A stretch of DNA of 64,000 nucleotides from Ilex aquifolium (lineage: Eukaryota; Streptophyta; Magnoliopsida; Aquifoliales; Aquifoliaceae), in contig OX637401.1 of NCBI GenBank assembly GCA_951799425.1, positions 15,029,501 through 15,093,500 of the forward strand, written 5' to 3'. Positions 1 to 10,225 of the stretch are shown here, in pieces. Both the position numbers and the translations under genes were made by a program. Numbering within the stretch: position 1 is the first letter of the stretch; every line of letters begins with the position of its first letter. The notes under the pieces are model-generated. The model was not told the DNA's origin. It saw only the letters and a program-made list of their open reading frames with translations, and ran no database searches.

Positions 1-95
1 ACAATACATTAGGTTAAAGGTCTGCTGCTGCAAACCAAAATCAAAATCAAAATCAAAATCAATGGCCACTATAACAATATAAAGCATAACCATAC

Positions 96-3000
96 CCAAG
101 CTGTGAAAGTGACCGATTAATATTCCCTGCTTCCTTCAAGCGTTCTCCAGCTGCACCTGTCAGCTTCTGTCTTTCTGAACCAGCAAGATCAACAAGATTT
201 ATCCTACTTGATTTAAAGCAGCTTAATCCATCTGCCATGCTCTGTAAAATGACAAAATTAATTGGGACCACATTTAGCAAACAACAATTTAAACAGCAAA
301 AAGGACCCAAAACAGAACTGAAGAGCAATAGAGACAAAAGATAGACAGCAAGAAGGAAAGATCAGCTAGAATGCATTTAAAATCTCCAGGAAACTTATAA
401 CAAAAATCATCCCTGTCCTTAAAGAACAAAGAAGACTTGAATCATCATACATGTCTCAAATAGGAAATTCTAACTCAATAATTTGTCCACAATCCCATGA
501 TTATATTACCTTGCCTCGTGATTCCACAACACAAGTGAATACACTATGGGATCTGGAACTCTCAGCATTTATACTTGTTGCCCCAGTCCTCCTATTTGAC
601 AATCCCTGCATCATTTTGTACAATGATTATAATTACGAAGAAAAGAAAGTTAAACATCCCAGTACAAATTAATGTTATAAAAGTTCACAAGGACAAAAAT
701 AAATAAGGATACCAGAAGAAAAATCTAATCCAATGGCTAAAATCCTATGTCAATTCCAGAGCAGTTACATATTAATGCCTACACATTCCCCTTTACTAAC
801 TACCATGTGACCCACGTCGGAAGTAATTCAAACACATTAACTTATTTGTAAGACAGAGTATATATGTAGGACAGATATACTGGTGTAACTTCTCTTGCCC
901 ATTTATATTAGTGTTAATAGCACTTTTGGTCCCTTAAGTATGCATTTTTGTCAGTTTAGTCCTCATTATATCACTTTTGTCAATTTGATCCCTAAAGTAT
1001 TCAATTCGTATCATTCTGGTACATACATAGATGGACCATTAAGTTTTTTACGGAAATTTTTTTTACTGAAGTGACCACATATCATTTTTTTAGACAATAT
1101 CACGTGCCTAACACGTGATTATTCCGTCAAAAATTTAACGATCCATCTATGCAGGTACCAAAATGACACGAATTGAATACTTTAAGGACAAAATTGATAC
1201 AATAAGGACTAAACTAACAAAAAAATGCATAATTTATGGACCAAAAGTGCTATTAACCCTTTAAATTAAGTTCATCCAAATAAGTTTTGCAAATGTACTC
1301 AGAAATCAAAATTCCGGATAACAATAGAACATTACCTATTAAGAAAGTTATAATACACATCAATTAGTTGTATCAAGTTAGAGGTGAGCTGAGGCACAAG
1401 GATTTCTACAATCAGTAAGGCTAATGCCTCAAGGTTCTTACGCATTCTCCATTTTCAACCACAAAATAAGACATGAAATAAAAATACTTGAAGTCAATGC
1501 ATATTTAATTATTCAAAATACAATGAAAAGTAAACATTGTGTTTCACAGTAAATTTCTCAAATTTTCAATGAGATTTTCTGGACAAAAAAGTTGAGGGCA
1601 AAAGCGAGAACACATGTCCAGTCTTAAAAAGTAGAGCAAATTGCACCAATGGTCCCTAAGGTTAGCCATTCATCGCATTTTGGTCCCTAAAGTTTCAATT
1701 CTATCAATTTCATCCCCAAAGTTCAAACATTAAGCCAATAAGATCCTTGGCACTGACGGTCGTTAAAAAATCAAACAGAAAATACTATTTGTTGATCACA
1801 TGCTTCTCTTTCGAGGCATTTTTGGTATTTTACAAACCATGTGAATCGGATTTCTTATTTTTCATTTTCCCATGAGATCCCATGCTCCAACCATAACCCC
1901 TAGAGCAAATTGCACCAATGGTCCCTAAGGTTAGCCATTCATCGCACTTTGGTCCCTAAAGTTTCAATTCTATCAATTTCATCCCCAAAGTTCAAACATC
2001 AAGCCAATAAGATCCTTGGCACTGACGGTCGTTAAAAAATCAAACATAAAATACTATGTGTTGATCACATGCTTCTCTTTCGAGGCATTTTTGGTATTTT
2101 ACAAACCATGTGAATCGGATTTCTTATTTTTCACTTTCCCATGAGATCCCATGCTCCAACCATAACCCCTAAAGCCATATTTGCGTCCACCAACTCTCCG
2201 TCCTAGCCACCGATTGTCACCACCTCCATTACCTCTCCACCACCCAAAATGCATCATGTTCCACCTCCATTGCAAACCAACCCAATCTGCTAGCCCTCAT
2301 CTGTAACACAACCACCTCCCCCAACTCCTCCTCATCCTCATCCTTATCCATTGTGACCCATTAGCACAAATACTCACTTTCAAGTAACAACATAAATGTA
2401 CGAATTCTCAATAGAAAGAAGACATAATTGGAGAGAGGCAGAGAGTTAGAAAGACATTCACAATCAAAACCAAATACCCAATTCATCAGTTCAATTAGAG
2501 AGCTACTTGAAGTAAGGGAGAGAGGGAGTGGGGAGAGACGCAGAGAGAGTGTGTTTGTGTGTGCGTTGTTGTGGCTTTGCGTTGTGTGTGTGCATTGCGA
2601 GACAGAGAGAGGGGGGCTGCATTGGGTAAAAGAGAGAGGGAGACGTGACAGAGAGAGGCAATTGGAGAGAGAGGAGGGGGATTTGCTGGGTTTGAGGGGC
2701 ATACCTGAGCACAGAAAGAGAGAGAGACGCTGAGAGTGTTTGTAAGTGTGGGAAAGAAAAAGAAAACAATAAGAGATGAAGAAGATCCATGTTTGCGTCC
2801 ATGTTTAACATCATCCAGATCTAGAATATTCATGTTTTGGGTGCATGGATTATCAGAAAAATCTAAAAATGCCCCTAAAGAGGTTGATTTTTTCCTCCAT
2901 TTTTTTGAACGGTGGTTAGTGCTAGGGACTACGTTAGCTTAATGTTTGAACTTTAGGGATGAAATTGACAGAATTGAAACTTGAAGAACCAAAGTGAGAT

Positions 3001-5441
3001 GAATGGCAAACCTTAAGGACCATTGGTGCAATTTACCCTAAAATGTAACTTCCTTCCTATTCAAAAATTATGTAGCAATTAAGAAATTTTCATGTACTCA
3101 TTCTAAACCAAATATAATCAGCCGACCAATTCAACTACATCAGTTTCATATGCAACAAATAACGACAAAAAACTAAGATCAAATATTTATCTCCAAAAAT
3201 ATCTAAAGTAGAACCAAACAACCCACAACATGAAACATGTCCACATTGTGGGCAAAACAACCGAACATAGGTGTCCAAAAGCAGTGCACACCTTTATCAA
3301 AAGTTGTGTCACATCCCTCATTGTGCACACACTCTCTTCTGTCAAATTATCAACATAGACACCAGTTTTCACATCTTCTCTTATCTGGAACGAAAATCCC
3401 ACCACAAAACATAAGACCACCAGGTCACCAATTGTATATATATATTCAGACAACATAAACCATATATCCTACTTACCTGGAGGTTTCTTTGACTTGGGTC
3501 CAACAAGTCAGTGATCTGTTCATTGTAAATCTGAAAATACAAATTTGCAAAAATTAGTGAATTGTAGTAAATAGCTTAAATATGTCCATTAAACATAAAG
3601 TTCCAGATTATTTACTTAACCTCAAGAAACGAACAGCGACACTGATACGTGAGTTGTTTGTCAGCATGCTTAATTTGCTCCTACATGACAAAAGTGTGGA
3701 CATATTATAACAGTTAAACTATAAAAATTATGATTATTCCATAATCTAACCATCACGAGTTTGATAACGAAGGGAATGGAATCTTACCTCATTTATACGG
3801 GCAAAAAGTCGCTCAAAAACACGGGGTGTTAATCCCTGTTGATCACTCGATATGTTTTCGTCCAACAAGGCACTAGCTGGTCCCCATATTGTATATGTCT
3901 TTCCACTCCCCGTCTAATCAATTCCATTTCAAAGAACTTAATTTATTATCTCTACTGGCAATATACCTTTGAATGTGTTCGAGCAAATGCACATGTATGT
4001 GCATAACGTATACGAGAAAATAAAGATGGACCAGAGCATACCTGTCCATATGCAAATACAGAACTATTGAACCCAGCAAGACAATTCTCAACAAGAGGAG
4101 CTCCCACAAGCTGGAATATATCTAGCTGAATAATGCAGAAAAAAAAAATAGACAACTTAAAGCATGTGATATCAATGAAAATTTTCTTTAATATGCCATG
4201 GAGGACTATGAAACATTCATCTTGCCTGTGTTGCCTCAGTTTCAGCTACAGAGTCAAAAGTAAATGTCTGTCCGAGGATGAATAAAGAATCACTAGAGAT
4301 TTTCTGAACTATCATTTCTCCTTCTTCCTCATTCTTGTTTGGTGGCCGCATTCGCACTATTACCTAATTTATGCATCCAAAATCACAAGAATCAATAAAA
4401 GTACTATGCTTATGTTTAGTTTTCCGAGAACATGCAGACAGAGAAAAGAAAGCAATGTTCCATATCTAAAATTATTCACCGTCTAGCATATCAGGAAAAA
4501 ACCAAGTTTAGTTAAGTTGTGCAGTGTTTCTAAAACTTATTTCTCCAACCAAACAATGTAAAATCAAATTGGAGCAGAAAAAATGTTAAACATGAGCAAG
4601 ATAAGCCTTACTTCCTATTCTTCTTTCCAACGTTTGCAGACAACCAAACAAAGAGGTAAGACAATTTTTAAACAAACTACAATCAAAACTAAACAAGATT
4701 CCAACTTTTCATTTTGTTCTTCATTACTTCTCAGCGGTTAAACAGACACAAAATTTACGATTGAGTTTTTCTTCTTTTTCATGAATTCAAAAGCTAACCA
4801 AAATTAAGTTTCAACTTAACAATACAAGATTCAGAATCTCTTCCTCTACAAGAAAATCAAGCAAAACAGAAAATTAATGTTTCAAAACTAGGGCCCTAAC
4901 TACAAAAATGCTGAATTATCGTTTTCCCCTCATCTTTTCCACATCTGCTCAGCAGCCAAACAATTATCAACAAAATCCAATCATCAAACTAGGGTTTCAT
5001 CCTCAATTTTCACAGCAACCAAACACGTTGTATATGGAACTCAAGCAAGAAAATAAAACTAAGACTTAAAAAAAACTAATTTCATAAGGAAAAAAAAAAA
5101 ACCTTGACTCCAGAATCTGAAGGTCCGGAGAACCCATTTTCAGGCATTATGTCGACGCTGAGCTTCCTTTTGAGAGGGTTCAAAGGTAGCGGCCTTGGCG
5201 GAAGCGGGCTCTTGATCTTGGAGGCCGGCGACTGTTTTCCGGCAGTGGACGGCGACGGTGATGCTGAATAATCCGGCGGCATTGTGTTCGGATCCGATGG
5301 TGGAGCATTCTCTTTGGACCCTTTAGGCTTTCGGTTTGACGATGAAGATTTCTGCTTGGAAGAACTAGGGTTTGGAGACATTGTTGTAGTGTCGTGATTC
5401 TCTCTCAAAATTGTGCTTCTTGGTTGCATAAAATGCTTCAT
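96..5441 (-). CDS. KIN12A: Kinesin-12 motor protein (PAKRP1/KIN12A-B type), 5' nine exons
   Basis: Plus-end kinesins of this subgroup act at the phragmoplast during plant cytokinesis (family knowledge). Nine exons can be placed with consensus splice sites: 5103-5441, 4226-4363, 4042-4125, 3788-3913, 3621-3680, 3477-3530, 3292-3384, 510-605, 96-241. They give about 378 codons without a stop. The start at 5439-5441 opens MKHFMQPRS, the conserved N-terminus of this subgroup; a longer frame upstream lacks it. The motor shows FAYGQ joined to TGSGKT (P-loop across exons 3 and 4), SSRSHSVF (switch I), [12 protein letters not shown] (switch II) and [10 protein letters not shown]. The rest of the motor and the coiled-coil stalk lie beyond the left edge; the last exon here ends in phase 2. 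Intron 2 has a GC donor. Intron 7 is 2,686 bp and carries two transposons. No lesion is visible, so it is probably functional. KIN12A and KIN12B cannot be separated from this part. Confidence 0.95.
911..1259. mobile_element. Mutator-type MITE in kinesin intron 7
   Basis: The two halves are inverted copies of each other, about 150 bp per arm, starting GTGTTAATAGCAC on the left and ending GTGCTATTAACCC on the right. Flanks are TTTATATTA (902-910) and TTTAAATTA (1260-1268), a 9-bp target duplication with one mismatch. A 9-bp duplication and long arms fit a non-autonomous Mutator-like element. No coding capacity. Confidence 0.8.
1634..2171. repeat. Two tandem 269-bp copies of the element's left arm
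   Basis: The block starting GAGCAAATTGCACC at 1634 repeats at 1903 with only a few substitutions, so the left inverted arm is present twice head to tail, while the right arm near 2900-3038 is single. Confidence 0.9.
1634..3038. mobile_element. Mutator-type inverted-repeat element in kinesin intron 7
   Basis: The left end (GAGCAAATTGCACCAATGG) matches the reverse complement of the right end (GGGTAAATTGCACCAATGG), and the similarity continues for over 100 bp. Flanks are TAAAAAGTA (1625-1633) and TAAAATGTA (3039-3047), a 9-bp duplication with one mismatch. The left arm is tandemly duplicated. The centre (about 2410-2750) is GA/CT-rich and gives spurious open frames on both strands; none resembles a protein. 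Confidence 0.8.
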
Positions 5442-5960
5442 TATGCGTGTGATGGAGAGAAACAGAGGTAGGGGCTTAAGCAGACAAGGAAGCGAGAGAG
5501 AAGGGGAGAGAGAGAGAGAGAGAGAGAGAGAGGTAAAGAGTGTAGAGGGAGGAGAGAGAAATGTAGCCGTTGGTGGTTGGGGGTTTGGGGATGGAGAATT
5601 TGAATTGAGTTTGGGAGGAAAGAGAGACGTCATAGTTTCACATGGGCTTTAATCTTTTATTGGAGCTGACTCCTCTCAAATTATTAATTTCACTTAAAGT
5701 CGATTTCAATCAAGTCAACGACTAAAGTGGACTAAATTGTACCCAAAAAAAAAAAAAAGGAAAAAATCAGGTATACTCTCTTTTCCTTTCCTCAATTTTC
5801 TTTCTCTTATTTATTTCTTTCATTCTCTCTTTTCCCTGTCATCCGTCCTTTCTTCTCTTCTTTTCTTCAAATGTCTCTCTCCTATATATTTGTCTCTCAT
5901 TCTCTCTCTCCCCTTACATCCGTATTTTCTATCTCTCCTCTCTTCCTCAAATTTATATCC
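5442..5960 (-). promoter_or_regulatory. 5' flank of the kinesin gene with GA tract
   Basis: Sequence directly upstream of the kinesin start. It contains an almost pure GA dinucleotide tract at 5506-5532 (CT on the coding strand), common in plant 5' UTRs and core promoters. No clear TATA box seen. From about 5740 the DNA becomes CT-rich and repetitive. Promoter role is inferred from position. Confidence 0.45.
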
Positions 5961-5964
5961 CCTA

Positions 5965-6500
5965 TGGGTTCGTTTGGTTGTTGTATTATAAAAATGGATG
6001 GATTATATAGAGTAATTCAATCTAATACAATATAGAAAGACAAAAGACAAGATTAAATAAAGTATTAGAATAATACGTAATTTTATTTAGTGTATGACAA
6101 TACATAACATAAACGTTGGATAGTAGTTATTTAATCCAATTGGTTGTTTGGTTAGAAAATTATTTCATCGTATTAATGTTGAATTAACAAAAATATCTTC
6201 AATTAGTGTGTTGTTACATTGATGACAACTTGATTTTATCAATTAGGGGTTATAATAGTAAATGTGTAGAATAATACTTTTGAGTTGGATTATCATACCA
6301 CTTCTCTTGGTGGCATTAAAATACCTCCATAATACAAGTCTATCGTATAAAAAATATACGATAAGTATACAATTAGTATACATTTTTTAAATTAATACGG
6401 TATCAAATTTGCTTACCAAATAAAGTATTAGGCCCGATTAAATAAAAAATAGTACAATCCAATATTTAATCCCCTCATAATACGTCTACCAAACGAGCCA
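5965..6500. mobile_element. Foldback MITE with TGG(G/C)TCGTTTGG termini
   Basis: Starts TGGGTTCGTTTGGT and ends ACCAAACGAGCCA, inverted copies of each other, with TA on both sides. The interior is AT-rich and also loosely inverted (ATTCAATCTAATAC near the left, GGATTGTACTATT on the inverted right arm). It splits a CT-rich repeat unit that is intact elsewhere. Superfamily uncertain. Confidence 0.65.
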
Positions 6501-6586
6501 TATTTGTTTGTCTCTTTCTTTCTCTCCTCTCTCATCCGTCCCTTTCTCTTATATTCCTCAAATTTCTCTTTCATATATTTGTCTCA

Positions 6587-6715
6587 CTAGGGTAACTCGT
6601 GCCTGAAGGCACAGTGCAATGTAAATAGTTTTGAGATGAATGTTGGTACCTGTTAGATGAGTCTATTTGAGACAATCGGATGGACTTATTGAAGTCTGTC
6701 ATGTTATATATTATA
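6587..6715 (-). mobile_element. Helitron-like 3' terminus, short non-autonomous element
   Basis: Read on the minus strand, the left edge is a hairpin GTGCC-TTCA-GGCAC, then GAGTTACCCTAG, then host T. Hairpin, about 12 nt and CTAG before T is the Helitron 3' signature. The 5' end is only approximate; no clean TC start is visible at the junction with CT-rich DNA near 6715. Confidence 0.4.
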
Positions 6716-6849
6716 TATTCTCTCTCTCCTCTTTCATCCGTCTCTTTTTCTCTCTCCCTTCTATCCTCCACAAATTTCTCTATCCTATTTATTAGTCTCA
6801 TTTTTCCCTCTCTCTCTCTCTTTGAACTAGTTTCTCTCTCTATTCTCTT

Positions 6850-7659
6850 ACTCAAAACACTGAAATCAAAACCGTGAAGTCAAAAACAGTTAACACAAAA
6901 TTATTAATGGAACTAATGAGATTTGGTATTAACTTATAAACTAAATAAACTTTGCTTGATTAATTAAATTGATTAGATTTTAATAACTTAGTTAAGACGT
7001 TTCATTTGAATTGAGAAACATATATCAAAAATATTGAAAAAAACATAAACAATGAATTCTAAAAATATTAGATTTTAATAGAATGAAACTCCCGGTTCAC
7101 AAAATTTTTACAAATAGTGAACTTTAATAGAATGAAATAGTTTACAAATTTTTTTTACAAACAGTACACTTTAATAGAATAAAACTATTAATTTATTGTC
7201 CAAAATTTTAAATAAATTCAACATAGTGAACAAAGAATACCTTATAATAATGATTACATTAAAATTAGCGCACAAAGGCCAATTGCTTGCTTCTTAACAA
7301 GAAATAGAATGGGAATCAATTCACTATGCTGCCAAAGGACCCATTAACTCTTGTCATGGTACGGTGTAACATCCTGTCCAAGAAAATAGAAGCCCACTAT
7401 GGTATCTTCATTTAATTTTTCAGTATCATACCGAAAAATTAATGTGGGTCGTTGATGGGTCTGTCAAACAATAGGAACCGTTGATTAACTTGTACTTTTT
7501 ATGTTTTCCAATGTAGTAACTGGTGACTTCCTAAATTGGTAATAGTTCAAAAAATTATATATTTTAAAATAGTACATGTCAAATAGTACAAGACATTAGA
7601 CTTAACTTTGTTAGATAGTACAAGTCATATTAGTCCGATCCAAAATTTATACCACAATA
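6850..7659. other. AT-rich intergenic DNA, no gene seen
   Basis: No coding similarity. Around 7070-7190 a short motif, TTTAATAGAATGAAA, recurs three times next to TTTACAAA runs. Otherwise nothing recognisable before the 21-bp array begins. Confidence 0.5.
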
Positions 7660-8528
7660 TTGGTTATGGTTATAACAATTAAGGTCATATTTACAACCTC
7701 TATGGGTGTACTACAATTGTGGACATATTTAAGACATTTTTTTACAACATTTGTGGGCTATTTTATCGTTAATTTTGGTTAATATTACAACAACGGTGGG
7801 TATTATTACAAATTACAAATTTAAAAGTAAATCTATAACATTTGTGGAATTCACTAGAGTCGATTTTACCACATATGTGGTGATAGGGGTCATTCATAGT
7901 TTGAAGTAGATTTACCACTGTTGTGGAAAAGGGTATCAGATTTGTGGACATATTTACAAATTTAGAGGAACTTTTATCACTCTTTTGGCACTAATTATGA
8001 CAATTATTGGTAAGTTTACGATAATCAATGGTAAACCACCGAGAAGAGTGGGTCAAGTTAAAACCTTTGAAGATGTATTTACAACACAAATGGGATACTT
8101 GTACGACATTTAAGGGAAAAGTTACAACAAATTAGGGTTTAGTTACGATGATTGTTGATAAGGTTACTAATTTATAAGATAATTTTATTTTTAAGTTGGT
8201 TAATATTACGACAAGAGTGGGAAATATTACAAACTCAAAAGGTATATGTATAACATCTATAGGATTCACTATAGTTGGGTTTATGACGAATGTGGTGAAT
8301 GGGCAATTCATAGCTTGTACCACCACAATGGTTAGATTTAATATTGTTAAGTAAAAAATTATGTTATTTATGAAAAATTTTACAGCATTTGTGAATAAAT
8401 TACCAATATTTAGGGTAGATTTACCACTTTTGTGGTTGAAAGTACCAAATTTGTGGACATATTTACAAGTTTAGACGAAGATTTATGAATCTTTTGGTAA
8501 AGATTTCTGAAATTGTGGGTAAGTTTAT
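7660..8528 (+). repeat. 21-bp phased degenerate array, block 1
   Basis: The motif TTACAACAnnnnTGGGnAA recurs at a spacing of 20-22 bp. Clear motif starts are at 7742, 7763, 7785, 7806, then 7912, 7933, 7954, 7974, 7995, 8016, 8037, 8058, 8079, 8101, 8122, 8143, 8164, 8185, 8206 and 8227. A higher-order repeat of about 420 bp is also visible (7785 region versus 8206 region). No protein similarity. The block is cut at its right end by the copia LTR. Confidence 0.85.
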
Positions 8529-9301
8529 TGTTGATATATAATCACACACACACACATAGCACAATGGATTTTCAATATACCTCTTGAAGAACCCAAAAAT
8601 TAACCAAACGTTACTTGTCGTTACGAGCCTAACGATGCCAAACCCGAACTTTCCTAAACTTCCTTACACACTTGAATCTCGTACTAGGTTGAACAAGTGG
8701 CTATTAGAGTCCCTTCTTGAATTCTCATGCTCACAAATCCAAGGGTGCATGGTGTTAACCAAGGAGAATGCAAAGAGAGATAGAGAGTATGTGGAGAGGG
8801 AGTGTATTTGCTTTGGAAGATTTGTATTCTCATTTAAAAAATTCTGCAGAGAATTTTCTATATGTATATGGGTGGAGGTAACCTCCTTGTAACCACCTAA
8901 TCATGGGGTACCATGATCACCTCCACTTAGGGAGTAAATATTGAATACAACGGTGATACCATGTCACCATTGATGACATGGTATCACCAACCAATAATAA
9001 AATCTCAAATGGGAAAGGTGAACCCTACTTGGGCTGACATAATAGAAGGGTGGGGAGTTATTTGCTTACATGGCAAGTTAGTTATGGATTTTTGTAGAGT
9101 TCATCTGCTTATTTGTTTTAGTATTATTGGTTGGTGATACCACATCACCTTGCCACGTGGTATCACCGTTTGTAATGAATATTTTCTCTCACTTAGGAGG
9201 GTGGTTTATCTTTGTAACTTCCACCAACCACCTAGGTTGGGATCCATTTGCCCATGTGGGTGGATCTTGATCCGGGTCCAATGACTCGCCATTAATTAAC
9301 A
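8529..9301 (-). repeat. 3' LTR of the copia element
   Basis: On the minus strand it begins TGTTAATTAATGG, directly after a purine-rich tract GTGTGGGAGA (9302-9311), and ends ATATCAACA at 8529, giving TGTT...AACA ends. It is 773 bp including a 257-bp MITE. An (AC) run at 8543-8556 lies near its end. The only LTR left of this element; the other side is deleted. Confidence 0.75.
8933..9189. mobile_element. MITE with nested hairpins inside the copia LTR
   Basis: About 65-bp terminal inverted repeats (AATATTGAATACAACGG left; CCGTTTGTAATGAATATT right). Each arm is itself palindromic: GGTGATACCATGTCA pairs with TGACATGGTATCACC. Flanks CACTTAGGG (8924-8932) and CACTTAGGA (9190-9198) look like a 9-bp target duplication, pointing to a Mutator-type element. 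Confidence 0.75.
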
Positions 9302-10225
9302 TCTCCCACACGCCCACATAGGAAAATTTATCAACAAGGTCTCTATAACCACATATTTTTCACTCATCTCCTCATACAGGAAATGAAGCGTGCAACCCAA
9401 CAAGAGGCATGTGTAACAATAGGAGTATTCTATTAAATTAACACCAAACTAACAAAGTACATCACGTAGAAGCATCTCGAAGTACCCCAAACAATTCAAT
9501 TACACCTGATATAGCACTCTTAATCTCTAAAAAACAAGCAGTGCTAAATCCCAAATATGTAATGTACTCATGACTTCATCGAAAAACAAATACGACAAAG
9601 TCGTCCAGGCAATGAGTCACAAAACATGGTGTATCATCGAATAATCTTCCGCGGCCCTCATGTCAATCCAAGTAAACTCAATTGTTTTCCTATTCATGCC
9701 CCTTGAGACCGCATCAATCATGATCCTAGGGTACATGCTAAAGTAGCAACATCGAGCATCCTCTTCATGACATAGTCACGGGTCGACAAGGGTATATATA
9801 GGAAAAGAATCCAAGTGACTCACACAGTGTTGAAGTAGGGATTCATTCGACACTCTCACTATAGGTCGGTTTTAAGCACATACTGTATAAAACGTATGCT
9901 ATGGCATTGTCCTATAAAATGATAGGCATGTCACATCTAAAAGAATAAAAGAACACCATACGGATCTTAGTCTAGTCGCTAAAGAAGCGCCTAACCTGAG
10001 TTTTCCAACCCAATCACTCGCATAACGCCTATCTGAAAACTCAAATCCAGCTCTATATAGGATTCATAGAGTCGTGGAGGTACTCTATGATCGACCTAAT
10101 GAGGTCTCATCTTAGTTCTAACTAAGGCGATATATAGAAAAAATGTATATGTTTATCTTGCTCACCTCTTAGGCGCCAAAGATATAAATGTCTCATCTTG
10201 CTCGCCTTTTTAGCGCCAAGTTGAA
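9302..10225 (-). other. Copia 3' untranslated region and polypurine tract
   Basis: Lies between the last RNase H codons and the 3' LTR. It has no open frame and ends in the PPT-like GTGTGGGAGA beside the LTR start. Nothing else recognised. Confidence 0.55.

Larger units (their letters stand above)
5836..6830. repeat. CT-rich degenerate repeat units containing CATCCGT
   Basis: A unit of the form CATCCGT, CT-rich run, CTCAAATTTCTCT, ATATATTTGTCTC recurs at about 5839, 5909, 6534 and 6737. The second copy is split by the MITE at 5965-6500 and the third by the Helitron-like segment from 6587. Not coding. Confidence 0.6.

Noticed and set aside
2361-2942. Overlapping open frames on both strands in a GA/CT-rich stretch
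   Set aside because: Low-complexity dinucleotide DNA inside a Mutator-type element; Ser/Leu or Arg/Glu runs only, no domain.
5442-5633. N-terminal extension of kinesin exon 1 by 64 codons
   Set aside because: Extension is Ser/Leu/Pro low-complexity encoded by the GA tract; the family N-terminus MKHFM starts at 5441.
8584-8892. 102-codon plus-strand frame
   Set aside because: Lies within the copia LTR on the opposite strand, has no motif, and is interrupted by LTR structure.
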